Below are positions 7,315 to 15,505 of a DNA stretch of 34,191 bases, one piece after another; within the stretch, counting starts at the first letter, position 1; each line of letters begins with the position of its first letter. The translations under genes and the position numbers were made by a program. The stretch is from an uncultured bacterium (GTDB lineage Bacteria; Verrucomicrobiota; Kiritimatiellia; CAIKKV01; CAIYGI01), in contig CAIYGI010000046.1 of NCBI GenBank assembly GCA_903925685.1, forward strand, positions 1 to 34,191. Reading direction: 5' to 3'. The notes under the pieces are model-generated. The model made no database searches. It was given only the letters and a program-made list of their open reading frames with translations, and had not been told where the DNA came from.

Positions 7315-8663
7315 CCCCCCCCACCCTCACACGACTCCGCCGCGAGGTGATCGAAGCGGGCATTTGCACCGGTTGCGGGGCCTGTGCGGCGCTCGATTCT
7401 ACGGGTTCCACCCGCATGGACGATACGCCATTCGGACCGCGCCCCGTATTCGCGCCGGACACTGAAAATCTGCCCGACCTGGCCTGGGACGCCTGTCCCG
7501 GCAAGGGGATAGACTATCCCGCGCTTTACCTCCGCCACTATGGCCGCCTCCCCGACAACTGGCTGCTGGGCTGTTTTCATCAAGTGCGGACCGGCTACTC
7601 CGCGGACGATGCGATCCGGCGCGGCAGCGCCTCGGGCGGCATCCTGAGCCACACGCTGGTGTACCTCCTGGAAAGCGGGCAGATCGATGCGGCTATCGTG
7701 GTCCGCCAGGGCCTGCCGGAACCCAGGAAGGCGCGGGTTACAATCGCCCGCTCGCGCGCCGAGATTCTGGCCGCCGCGCAGTCGGTATACATACCCGTCT
7801 CCGTCCTGGATATCCTCGGCCGACTCATGCCCGGCGAGCGCTATGCGATCGTCTGCCTTCCCGAACAGGCGTCGGCCCTGCGCTGGCTTCAGCACGCAGG
7901 CCATCCCGCGGCCCGTCAAATTCAACATCTGCTTGGACCATACACCGGCACCGCGCTCTATCCTGCCGCGATCGATTGCTACCTGCGCTCGAAAGGGGTG
8001 CGCGCTGACGATCCGGTGACCTCGTTGAAGTGGCGCGCCGGCGAATGGCCCGGCTACATGGAAATCCAGACGGCATCCGGCAGGATCTTGCGTTCAAAAA
8101 AGGTCTATTACAACTTTCTGATCCCCTTCTTTATCACGCAAACCAGCCTTCAGAGCATGGACTTCACCAACGAATTCTGCGACCTCTCGGTGGGCGATGC
8201 CTGGTCGCCGCGCTTCGAGGCGCTGAGCGGCGGGCACTCGGTCCTGACCACACGCAGCGCGGCGATGGAACAGACGATCGGCGAAATGGCTCGAAAAGGC
8301 CTGCTGAAGGTCGAGACCGAGGATCCGGAGCAATCCCTGGCGATGCACGGGCATATGCTTGACTTCAAAAAGCGCGGCGGCTACATTCGCAACCGAATAC
8401 GGCGGCGGATGGGGATGCGCGCGCCCGACTATGGGCTTCGGCCCCAACCGTTGCCCGCGTCGCGGTGGGCGGTTGAACTGGTGGTCGGAGGACTGTTCCT
8501 CGTCGGCGGCACGACGCTGGCCCGCAAGGCGCTGGAACACATCCCGGAGTCCGTGATCGGACCGGTATTCAACCGTCTGCGGCTGGGATGGAAGCGCATG
8601 AGCAAACCTGTCAAACGCAAGGGCTTGGGCCAGTTGTCAATGGCGGTGCGGCCGTGTCCATGA
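7311..8663 (+). CDS. F420H2 hydrogenase/dehydrogenase beta-subunit family iron-sulfur protein
   Basis: A 450-residue protein starting at an ATGA overlap. CTGCGAC at 19-25 supplies three cluster-binding Cys, with a fourth candidate in DACPGKG further on. RRGSASGGILSHTLVYLLE is the characteristic flavin/F420-site stretch, and FCDLSVGDAW follows in the C-terminal domain. In many bacteria this family appears in surface polysaccharide clusters, far from any hydrogenase, and is thought to carry out a redox step on a sugar or to donate electrons. A long basic tail (about 345-450) contains a short hydrophobic segment. The name therefore reflects the fold, not proven F420 use. Confidence 0.82.
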   Translation: MTPPTLTRLRREVIEAGICTGCGACAALDSTGSTRMDDTPFGPRPVFAPDTENLPDLAWDACPGKGIDYPALYLRHYGRLPDNWLLGCFHQVRTGYSADDAIRRGSASGGILSHTLVYLLESGQIDAAIVVRQGLPEPRKARVTIARSRAEILAAAQSVYIPVSVLDILGRLMPGERYAIVCLPEQASALRWLQHAGHPAARQIQHLLGPYTGTALYPAAIDCYLRSKGVRADDPVTSLKWRAGEWPGYMEIQTASGRILRSKKVYYNFLIPFFITQTSLQSMDFTNEFCDLSVGDAWSPRFEALSGGHSVLTTRSAAMEQTIGEMARKGLLKVETEDPEQSLAMHGHMLDFKKRGGYIRNRIRRRMGMRAPDYGLRPQPLPASRWAVELVVGGLFLVGGTTLARKALEHIPESVIGPVFNRLRLGWKRMSKPVKRKGLGQLSMAVRPCP

Positions 8664-10282
8664 ACGATCTCGATCGCACCACCGACGGCCTGGCGGCGCA
8701 TGTGGATCGCATGGTCCCCCGCATCCTCTCGCAAGCCTGCCGCGATCCCAATGCTCCCGCCTACGGGGCCTTCGACCGGGACTGGTGGCACTACCGGATC
8801 CGCGATTTTCCCTCGATCATTCTTCAACAGGGCGGTTACGCGGCATGGCTCGCCGGAGGGTTGAAAAGCTGGGCGCCCGGCCAGGCGGGACTGACCGCGC
8901 TGGCCGCGGCCAGCGCCCGCTTCTGGAACCGCCGGGCCGTCCGCCACGGCGCCTTTGAAGAATACTACCCCTGGGAACACGCCTATCCCCCGGCGGCCTT
9001 TTCCACGCTGGCGGTCATGAAACTGGCCGCCGCCGGCGTCGTACCGTCGGACAGCGTGCGGGCGGGCGCCGTGGTGGCGGCACGGCAGTTGTTGCGCCGC
9101 TTCGAACCCGAGGCCGCCAATCAGCAGGTGGCGGGACTGGCCGCGCTGGCCTGGTTGCGGAAGGTCTTTCCAGATTTGGCGCCGGAACCGGCCTTTGCCA
9201 AAGTTGCAGCCCGGACCCTCGCGCTGCAAAGCGACGAAGGCTGGTTCATGGAATACGGCGGACCGGATCTGGCCTACCTTTCGGTGGCGCTCGACGCCCT
9301 CTGGGACCTGCTGGACGCCACTGGCGACCAGCGTTACCGGGACGCCATCGAACGCGCCGTGGCCTGCATGGCGGAGTACGTACCGCTGATGCGCGCGAGC
9401 ATCGGCATGCACAATGCGCGCAATACGGACTACATCCTGCCGTACGGCCTGGTGCGTTGTCTGGCTGCGGGGGGGCCAAGCCAGGCTCTGGCCGCGGCGC
9501 TGCTGCCGATGCTCTACGGAAACGTGCAGTCGCCCGATCACTTTCTGCATGCCATCGATGACCGCTACCATTGTCACTATTCCGGCCACTCCTTGATCCG
9601 CGCCACGCGGCTGTTGCGGGAACTCCAGGCCGGCGGCAGATGGCCCGATCCTGGTCCGCTTGCGGATACGGCCGTGGAGCGCCTGCTGCCGGGCTGCGGC
9701 CATTATCTCCGGAGGCGTCCGGCAACTGACGGCGTGTCCGTTCTACTGTCGCTTCGCAAGGGAGGGGTGCTGACGGCGCTACGGGGCGCGGATCGGGTTT
9801 CGGACTTCGGCTGGGTCGTCACCGTCGGGACAACCCAGCATGTAAGCCACTGGTGGTCGCCGGATTGGAGTTGGACACGCGAACCGGACGGCTTCACGGT
9901 TAAGGGACGCCTGACGCCACACCGCGAACTGGTCAGCACTCCCGCGAAGCATGCCGTTCTGCGGCTGCTCAGCCTCGTACTGGGCAGCGGGCTGATCCCG
10001 GCGCTCAAGGCGCAACTGATCTTCAAGAAACGTCCCAGCCCGTACGGTTTCGAGCGGCGCATCGTATTGGAGGACGCCAGAATTCGCATCGCGGACCGCA
10101 TCACCGGTTTGCCGGCCGGGGCCCAAATCGAATCCGCGCCGCGCGCTTCCAAACGCCATGTGTCGAGCGCCGACGCTTTTCACGGCGAGGACCTGCGCCT
10201 CTGCGTGGGCCCCGTTTGCGAAAGGACGACCCAATGCGAGGGCGGCGTCTTTCGCGCGGAAACGGTCTATTCGTTCACGTGA
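8660..10282 (+). CDS. Heparinase II/III-like alpha-toroid protein
   Basis: A 540-residue protein starting at an ATGA overlap with the previous gene. Residues about 1-360 show repeated helical pairs rich in Ala/Leu with conserved-looking Tyr/His/Trp (FDRDWWHYRIRDFP, YYPWEHAYPPAAF, SDEGWFMEYGGPDLAYLS, YHCHYSGHSLIRATRLL), as in (alpha/alpha)-toroid lyases and hydrolases. Residues about 375-540 look like a beta-sandwich (VSVLLSLRKGG, VTVGTTQHVSHWW, FTVKGRLTPH). This order matches heparinase II/III-like lyases, but I cannot assign catalytic residues with certainty. No signal peptide is visible. It could trim or epimerise the polymer made by this cluster. Confidence 0.6.
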   Translation: MNDLDRTTDGLAAHVDRMVPRILSQACRDPNAPAYGAFDRDWWHYRIRDFPSIILQQGGYAAWLAGGLKSWAPGQAGLTALAAASARFWNRRAVRHGAFEEYYPWEHAYPPAAFSTLAVMKLAAAGVVPSDSVRAGAVVAARQLLRRFEPEAANQQVAGLAALAWLRKVFPDLAPEPAFAKVAARTLALQSDEGWFMEYGGPDLAYLSVALDALWDLLDATGDQRYRDAIERAVACMAEYVPLMRASIGMHNARNTDYILPYGLVRCLAAGGPSQALAAALLPMLYGNVQSPDHFLHAIDDRYHCHYSGHSLIRATRLLRELQAGGRWPDPGPLADTAVERLLPGCGHYLRRRPATDGVSVLLSLRKGGVLTALRGADRVSDFGWVVTVGTTQHVSHWWSPDWSWTREPDGFTVKGRLTPHRELVSTPAKHAVLRLLSLVLGSGLIPALKAQLIFKKRPSPYGFERRIVLEDARIRIADRITGLPAGAQIESAPRASKRHVSSADAFHGEDLRLCVGPVCERTTQCEGGVFRAETVYSFT

Positions 10283-10749
10283 CGGCACGCATGACATCCA
10301 TCCCAATACACTTCGACCGCTTGTTCGCCCGCACCGGTTTCACCTGGGTGCGTACGATCACGCTGGTAAAGTTCATGGCCGCCGGTCTGCCGTCCTTCGG
10401 CCTTGCCGTGCCGGCAAACTACCTTCTCGTAAGCCACGCGCATCTGGACAAGCCTCTGGCGTATGCCATCGTCATGGTGATGCAGGTGACGATCAACTTT
10501 TTCATGTGCCGGCATTTCGTCTTCGGCGGAAAACATACGGGACAGATTTCGCATCAGTTCGGCGCGTTTTTCACTGGCATCATGGCCTTCCGGGTGGCGG
10601 ACTGGCTGCTGTATGTGCTGCTGGTCAATGTCGTGGGGATATATTACCTTGCTGCCCAGGGCCTGAACGTCGCCGTGTTCGGCATCGCAAAATTCGCATT
10701 CTCGGAGCGGGTCTTCGCCCGCCGCGGTGCAATCAAAGTTGAGGAGTGA
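10279..10749 (+). CDS. GtrA-family membrane protein
   Basis: GtrA-type proteins are thought to flip or position lipid-linked sugars. This protein has 152-156 residues and four predicted membrane helices: about FMAAGLPSFGLAVPANYLLV, YAIVMVMQVTINFFM, FFTGIMAFRVADWLLYVLLV and IYYLAAQGLNVAVFGIAKF. RHFVFGGK between helices 2 and 3 is the typical GtrA loop. The GTG at 10279 overlaps the upstream stop (GTGA), matching the coupled starts elsewhere in this run. The ATG at 10291 is an equally reasonable start. It would supply sugars across the membrane to periplasmic enzymes. Confidence 0.82.
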   Translation: MTARMTSIPIHFDRLFARTGFTWVRTITLVKFMAAGLPSFGLAVPANYLLVSHAHLDKPLAYAIVMVMQVTINFFMCRHFVFGGKHTGQISHQFGAFFTGIMAFRVADWLLYVLLVNVVGIYYLAAQGLNVAVFGIAKFAFSERVFARRGAIKVEE

Positions 10750-10750
10750 C

Positions 10751-12034
10751 ATGAATAATCGATCGCGAATCGGTTCGTTGCTGGCCTGGTGGCCGGTGCA
10801 GGCCATGGCCTGGTTTTTCTTTCTGGTGGGCGTGGTCTGGGCGGGGTTCGTGGGGCTGATCATCTACAAGGGCGGAACATGGGCGCACATCGTTTTTGCC
10901 TCGCGTCCAATTCGCGACAGCGTGGTCAGCATCGCGGCGTTCATGATCTGGCACGCGCTGCGGCATGCGGGCCGCTACACCGCGCGCGATTGGGGGCGGA
11001 TGACGGCGCGGGCCGTGATGCTGGCCTTGAGTCTCGGCGTTTCCCTGCTCGCGGCCGAAATCGGGCTGCGGGTCTGGCTGGCGCGCACGCAGACACGCAA
11101 CTCGATCGAGTCGCTGCGCCGTTTGCGCGCCAAGGGCGAGCCGATTCCCGTCTACACCACGCATCCGCTGGCCATCATCGTCCAGCCTTCCGACAACCTG
11201 CGGTTGATTTACGACCTACTGCCGTCGCTCGACATCGACTTCGGCCACACGCGCGTGCGCACCAACAAACTCGGCATGCGCCAGGATTTGGATTACCCGC
11301 TGGCGCATCCCGCGCGGGGAGTGCGGATTGTGGGCATCGGCGACTCCGGCATGTTCGGATGGAACGTGGAGCAGGGCGAAGAATACCTGAGCGTGTTGCG
11401 CAGCAACCTGACGGCGCGCACGAACGGCGTGCTTTACGAGGTCTTCAATCTCGGCGTGCCCGGCTACAACACCCAGTTGGAGGTGGAAAGCCTGCGCAGC
11501 AAGGGACTGGCCTTCCAGCCCGACGTGGTCGTCGTGGGCTGGTGCGAAAACGACTATTCGCTGCCGATATTCGTGCTCCAGAAGCAGGATTTTCGACGGC
11601 GGGATTTGTCGTTCCTCTATTGCATGCTCTTCGACCGGTCGACTTTCGACGACATTGCCCAGATCAAAATGCGGAATCTGCGCGAATTCGAGCGCGATAA
11701 GGTGATCGAGTCCGTCGTCTCCGGCACCGAGCGCGAGGGGGTGCGTCGCGCCTTTCTGGAACTCAAGGCTTTGGGCGAGAAGCACGGTTTTCACATCCTG
11801 GTCTTCGGGCCGATGGGCGAGGTCGTGCGGGGGCTGTGCCGTGAGATTGGTTTGCCCTATTTCAACACGGTGGAGAAGATTCCGGAGAAAAAGTACCCTG
11901 AAGAATACGCCATACACTTCATGCACCCCAGGCCGGGCGGACACCGCGTGCTGGCGGAGCACATGGAGCGCGAACTGGACGCCCGCGGCTGGTTGAGTCC
12001 ACGCGAAACGGCCGCGGCGCCCCCAGCCAGATAG
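10751..12034 (+). CDS. Membrane-anchored SGNH/GDSL hydrolase (third, divergent)
   Basis: A 427-residue protein with three membrane segments in its first about 120 residues and a catalytic domain outside. Block I is GIGDSGMFGW with Ser199, block II FNLGVPGYNT, block III GWCEND with Asn267, and the catalytic His is probably His398 in MHPRPGGH. The usual DxxH block V is altered: I see no Asp three residues before His398, so the catalytic acid is uncertain. It is only distantly related to the tandem pair at 772-3737. The start is supported by GAGGAG at 10740-10745. It is the last gene of the run and ends before a convergent hairpin. Confidence 0.85.
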   Translation: MNNRSRIGSLLAWWPVQAMAWFFFLVGVVWAGFVGLIIYKGGTWAHIVFASRPIRDSVVSIAAFMIWHALRHAGRYTARDWGRMTARAVMLALSLGVSLLAAEIGLRVWLARTQTRNSIESLRRLRAKGEPIPVYTTHPLAIIVQPSDNLRLIYDLLPSLDIDFGHTRVRTNKLGMRQDLDYPLAHPARGVRIVGIGDSGMFGWNVEQGEEYLSVLRSNLTARTNGVLYEVFNLGVPGYNTQLEVESLRSKGLAFQPDVVVVGWCENDYSLPIFVLQKQDFRRRDLSFLYCMLFDRSTFDDIAQIKMRNLREFERDKVIESVVSGTEREGVRRAFLELKALGEKHGFHILVFGPMGEVVRGLCREIGLPYFNTVEKIPEKKYPEEYAIHFMHPRPGGHRVLAEHMERELDARGWLSPRETAAAPPAR

Positions 12035-12038
12035 AGCG

Positions 12039-12061
12039 TCCGCCGCAGGCACCGCGGCGGA
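12039..12061. terminator. Hairpin between convergent genes
   Basis: TCCGCCGC and GCGGCGGA form a perfect 8-bp GC-only-rich stem with a 7-base loop, exactly in the 28-bp gap between the third SGNH gene (+) and the endonuclease-like gene (-). There is no clear T-run on either side, so it is a likely but not certain bidirectional terminator. Confidence 0.5.
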
Positions 12062-12062
12062 T

Positions 12063-12716
12063 CTATTCCTGAACCTGCGGCGGCGCCGGCGGGTTGGCGG
12101 CATTCTTGCGGCGCGTTTGTTCGCGTGACGGCTTGGCGAAAAGTTCCATCTGGCTACCGCGCAGAAAGCCGTAGGTCTTCAGAATGCGGATGGTTTGCAG
12201 GACATCGGACTGCTCGTAGTTGTGCCCGAGCTGTACCCGCCCGATCAAATCCGTCAGCATGGTGTGGAACGAAACCACCCCGTCAACCCCATGGTCGCGC
12301 AGCGCGTGCAGCGCCTTCTCGCGCAAATCGCCCGCCGCCGGCAATTGCGGCAGGCACAAAACCGCTGCCGTGGCGCCGGCGCCCGTGCGCTCGGCCGCCG
12401 CCCGCCGCGCGGCGGATTCGGCAAAACGCAGCAGGTCGGGTGTGGCGTCGATCGTGGACTTGTAGAGGCGCCCGGTGTGTTTGCCGCTGATGCTGACCAG
12501 CGCCCGCGCCACGCCGCCAAAATCCTCGGTGGTCCAGAACATATGCGAGGGAATCCGTGGTTCCGTCACCAGCGGGTGCAGGATCAGCAGGTCTATGTCC
12601 GCCTCCGGTCCCGAACGCGGGAAGCGCCCCGGCGACGGGTGATTGCCGGGCTGCGTAACGAAATAACCCAGAGCCTCGAAATATTCCCGTACGATGGCCT
12701 CATTGACTGACGACAT
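12063..12716 (-). CDS. Conserved hypothetical, restriction-endonuclease-fold-like
   Basis: A 217-residue protein. The start at 12716 lies inside the end of aroB (17-bp overlap), so it is translated from the same mRNA. The beginning (NEAIVREYFEALGYFV, with Glu6 and Glu11) and ADIDLLILHP (Asp42) follow the helix-then-Asp-strand pattern of PD-(D/E)XK nucleases. Where an E-x-K strand is expected, the sequence reads VSISGKH (residues 74-80), with Ser in place of both key residues. If the fold is right, the nuclease is probably inactive and may act as a structural or nucleic-acid-binding protein. The C-terminal quarter is charged and low-complexity. This assignment is inferred by eye. Confidence 0.55.
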   Translation of the reverse strand: MSSVNEAIVREYFEALGYFVTQPGNHPSPGRFPRSGPEADIDLLILHPLVTEPRIPSHMFWTTEDFGGVARALVSISGKHTGRLYKSTIDATPDLLRFAESAARRAAAERTGAGATAAVLCLPQLPAAGDLREKALHALRDHGVDGVVSFHTMLTDLIGRVQLGHNYEQSDVLQTIRILKTYGFLRGSQMELFAKPSREQTRRKNAANPPAPPQVQE

Positions 12717-13779
12717 TCCAGGTCTCCTCCAGAATCGGATCGGGTACATCGCACCCGATTTCCGCTTCGCCGAGTTTCTTCACGAGCACGAACCGCGGCG
12801 TCCGCCGCACGGACTTCTTGTCGGCGGTCATCGCCGCCCGCAGCGCCGTCCAATCGCCGCCCGTCAAGCGCACGGGCAGGCCCAACTGTTCAAGCAAGCG
12901 CGCCACGCGCACGGCATCCGCTTCCGGCAGGCCCCGCACCCGCGCCGAGAGCCGGGCCGAGTATACCATGCCCATCGCCACCGCTTCGCCGTGCAGCCAG
13001 GTTCCGTACCCGGCCGTCATTTCGATGGCATGCGCCAGGGTATGTCCGAAGTTGAGCGCCGCGCGCATGCCCAGTTCGCGTTCATCCATCGCGACCACAT
13101 CGGCTTTGATCGCGCAGCAGCGCGCCACAACCGTTTCCAGCAGTTCCTGGTCGCCCGCCGCTAACTCCGCCGCATGAGTCTCCAATTTGTGGAACAGCAC
13201 GGCATCCCAGATCACGCCGTATTTGACGACTTCGGCCAAACCCGAGCGGTATTCGCGTTTGGGCAGCGTCAACAGCGTCGCGAGATCGGCAACCACGGCC
13301 ATCGGCTGGTGAAAGACGCCGACAAGGTTTTTTCCCTCGGGCAGGTTGACTGCCGTCTTGCCGCCCACGGAACTGTCCACCATTGCCAGCAGAGAAGTAG
13401 GCGCCTGCACCAGACGGATGCCGCGCAGAAAGGTTGCCGCGACAAAACCGGCCAGGTCGCCCACCATGCCCCCGCCCAACGCCATGATCGTCGCACTGCG
13501 GTCGAGTCCCGCGGCAACCGCCTGCCGGTAAAGCAGCGCCGCGCTGGCGAGGTCCTTGGATTTTTCGCCAGCCGGCACCACGGCGCGGGTCACGCCGTAA
13601 CCCGCCTGCTCGAGGCGCGCCTGCCAGCCCGCGCCATAGAGCGGATCCACATTGGCATCGCTGATGATGAACACCTGGCTGCCCGGCGCACCCAGTCCGT
13701 CCGGCAGGGGGACGTTTTTACGTCCGATCCAGATTGGATATGTGCGTTCCCCGAGTTTGACCTGCAAGATTTTGGCCAT
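12700..13779 (-). CDS. aroB: 3-dehydroquinate synthase
   Basis: Catalyses the second step of the shikimate pathway, converting DAHP to 3-dehydroquinate with NAD and a divalent metal. The 359-residue length is normal. Visible family motifs are GGGMVGDLAGFVAATFLRG (NAD site), PTSLLAMVDSSVGGKTAVN, NLVGVFHQP, the metal-site stretch RSGLAEVVKYG, LNFGHTLAHAIE and HGEAVAMGM. All expected metal ligands appear to be present. It lies 26 bp downstream of fmt on the same strand and overlaps the endonuclease-like gene by 17 bp. Confidence 0.97.
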   Translation of the reverse strand: MAKILQVKLGERTYPIWIGRKNVPLPDGLGAPGSQVFIISDANVDPLYGAGWQARLEQAGYGVTRAVVPAGEKSKDLASAALLYRQAVAAGLDRSATIMALGGGMVGDLAGFVAATFLRGIRLVQAPTSLLAMVDSSVGGKTAVNLPEGKNLVGVFHQPMAVVADLATLLTLPKREYRSGLAEVVKYGVIWDAVLFHKLETHAAELAAGDQELLETVVARCCAIKADVVAMDERELGMRAALNFGHTLAHAIEMTAGYGTWLHGEAVAMGMVYSARLSARVRGLPEADAVRVARLLEQLGLPVRLTGGDWTALRAAMTADKKSVRRTPRFVLVKKLGEAEIGCDVPDPILEETWNVVSQ

Positions 13780-13805
13780 GACCGCTTTCTCCCGCGCTTC
13801 CCACG

Positions 13806-14744
13806 CTATGCCAGCACCGTTCCCACCGTCAGCGGATGGCCGCGCAAAAACTCCGCGCCGCCCATTGCCCGCCTCCCCCCCGGCTGCACTGTCCGCAGCC
13901 GCAACGCGCCCGTGGCCGCCGCCACCAGCGGGCCCTCGCCACCGCCAACATCGAGCACCTGCCCGGGCCGCGCACCAGACGCAGACTCCTCGACCGAGGC
14001 CTGCCAGACGCGCAGCGTGCCGCCGTCCGGCAAAAGACTGAAGCAGACCGGCCGGGGATTGAAGGCGCGCACGCGCCGCTCCAGTTCGACAGCCGTCCGC
14101 CGCCAGTCCAGTCGCCCATCGGACTTGTTCAATTTCGGCGCCAGCGTGGCCTGCGTCTCGTCCTGCGGCCTGCCGCGCAGCGTACCGCGCTCCAGTTCCC
14201 GCAGCGTCTCCGCCAGCAGCGCCGCACCCGTTATCGCCAGCCGGTCGTGCAGCGATCCGCCGGTATCGCCGGCTTCAACCGGCTCGCTGCATTGAAGCAG
14301 AATTTCCCCGGCGTCCATGCGTTCATTCATGCGCATGGTGGTCACGCCGCTGGTCGTCTCGCCGCCCGCCACGGCCCATACGATGGGCGCCGCGCCGCGA
14401 TATTTAGGCAACAGCGAAGCATGAACATTAATGCACCCCAACGGCGGCAGATCGAGTAGTTCTCGCCGCAATAACTGCCCATAGGCCACAACGACCAGCA
14501 GGTCCGGCGCCAGAGCCCGCAAGGCGGCGAGCGCTTCGGGCGCGTTTACCCGCTCCGGGGTCAGGACATGTATCCGCCGCGAGGCGACAAGTTGCTTGAC
14601 CGGACAGGCCGCCACCGCCAGGTTGCGCCCTTGCGGCCGATCGGGCTGGGTGACCACGCCTGCCACCTCGACACCGTCGAGTGTCAGCAGCCGCTCCAGC
14701 GAGGCGCAGGCAAAACCGGCCGATCCCAGAAACACCACCCGCAT
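13806..14744 (-). CDS. fmt: Methionyl-tRNA formyltransferase
   Basis: Formylates initiator Met-tRNA with 10-formyl-tetrahydrofolate. The 312-residue protein has the full two-domain layout: MRVVFLGSAGFACASLE at the start, VVAYGQLL, INVHASLLPKYRGAAPI with the catalytic Asn/His, and MNERMDAGEIL. The C-terminal tRNA-binding domain begins near residue 210 (DGRLDWRRTAVELERRVRAFNPRP). In many bacteria fmt is next to def or rsmB; here it lies between fumarase and aroB. A repeat-rich hairpin region directly upstream (14758-14880) separates it from the fumarase genes. Confidence 0.97.
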   Translation of the reverse strand: MRVVFLGSAGFACASLERLLTLDGVEVAGVVTQPDRPQGRNLAVAACPVKQLVASRRIHVLTPERVNAPEALAALRALAPDLLVVVAYGQLLRRELLDLPPLGCINVHASLLPKYRGAAPIVWAVAGGETTSGVTTMRMNERMDAGEILLQCSEPVEAGDTGGSLHDRLAITGAALLAETLRELERGTLRGRPQDETQATLAPKLNKSDGRLDWRRTAVELERRVRAFNPRPVCFSLLPDGGTLRVWQASVEESASGARPGQVLDVGGGEGPLVAAATGALRLRTVQPGGRRAMGGAEFLRGHPLTVGTVLA

Positions 14745-14757
14745 CGTTCAGTCCCTC

Positions 14758-14880
14758 TCAAAAGGTGGAAGGTGGAGGGTGGAGGGTGGAAGATGGAGGG
14801 CAGATTCATTCAAGATACTCGAGAAACAACACTCTATTCGCCACTCTTCCACCATACACCTTCAACCTTCCACCCTTTTC
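14758..14880. repeat. 7-bp tandem repeats forming a long imperfect hairpin
   Basis: The left arm has six 7-bp units (14763-14804: aggtgga, aggtgga, gggtgga, gggtgga, agatgga, gggcaga). The right arm (about 14841-14880) reads back as its imperfect complement (AAAGGGTGGAAGG when reversed). About 40 bases separate the arms. It fills the gap between fumarase beta and fmt and may act as a transcription or mRNA-stability element. Confidence 0.75.
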
Positions 14881-14887
14881 AGGGCAA

Positions 14888-15505
14888 TCACCCGTGTCCG
14901 GCGGCAGCGACGGATTCGGCTGCGGACGTCAAGTCGCGATAGGCCCGGCGCGACGCCCGCGCCACACGTTCGTAGAGGCTGTGCCCGGTCGCGTCCATGG
15001 TCACGAGCGCCGGGAAAGTATCCACTTCCAGTTCCCAGAGGCCCTCCGCAATGCCGAACTCTTTGACAAATCCGCCTTCCCGCACCTCGCGCACGCGCGC
15101 CGCCAGCACTTGCGCGGCGCCGCCGACCGCCTGCGCGTAAACACAGCCGTACTGCCGGCAGGCTTCCAGTGTGCCCGGGCCCATGCCTCCCTTGCCGATG
15201 ATCAGGCGCACACCCAGAGTGGCGATGATTTTCGGCATGTATGGCTCTTCGCGTATCGAAGTCGTCGGCCCGGCGGCGCTCACGCGCCAGCGCTGGCCGT
15301 CGCGCCGCATGACCGGACCGCAGTGGAACAAGGCGCCATCGCGCAACTCGACCGGACATTTTCCGCCCTCGGCCAGATAACGGTGCAGCCGGTCGCGGCC
15401 GGTATAAATCCGCCCGGATATAAGCAGCGACATGCCGACGCGCAATGGCGCAATCTGCTCCTTGGTAAAGGGATATACGAGTTGAACCGGCGTCAGTACA
15501 GCCAC
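14888..15505 (-). CDS. Fumarate hydratase class I, beta subunit / C-terminal domain
   Basis: Together with the next entry it forms the iron-sulfur, heat-labile type of fumarase (or a tartrate dehydratase of the same family). The 205-residue protein contains SLLISGRIYTGRDRLHRYL, the substrate-binding AGPTTSIREEPYMP, and IIGKGGMGPGT. I chose the GTG at 15505 because it overlaps the alpha stop by 13 bp and gives the usual length (MAVLTPVQLVYPF). The frame stays open further upstream, but that part lies inside alpha and does not resemble the family. Confidence 0.9.
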   Translation of the reverse strand: MAVLTPVQLVYPFTKEQIAPLRVGMSLLISGRIYTGRDRLHRYLAEGGKCPVELRDGALFHCGPVMRRDGQRWRVSAAGPTTSIREEPYMPKIIATLGVRLIIGKGGMGPGTLEACRQYGCVYAQAVGGAAQVLAARVREVREGGFVKEFGIAEGLWELEVDTFPALVTMDATGHSLYERVARASRRAYRDLTSAAESVAAAGHG

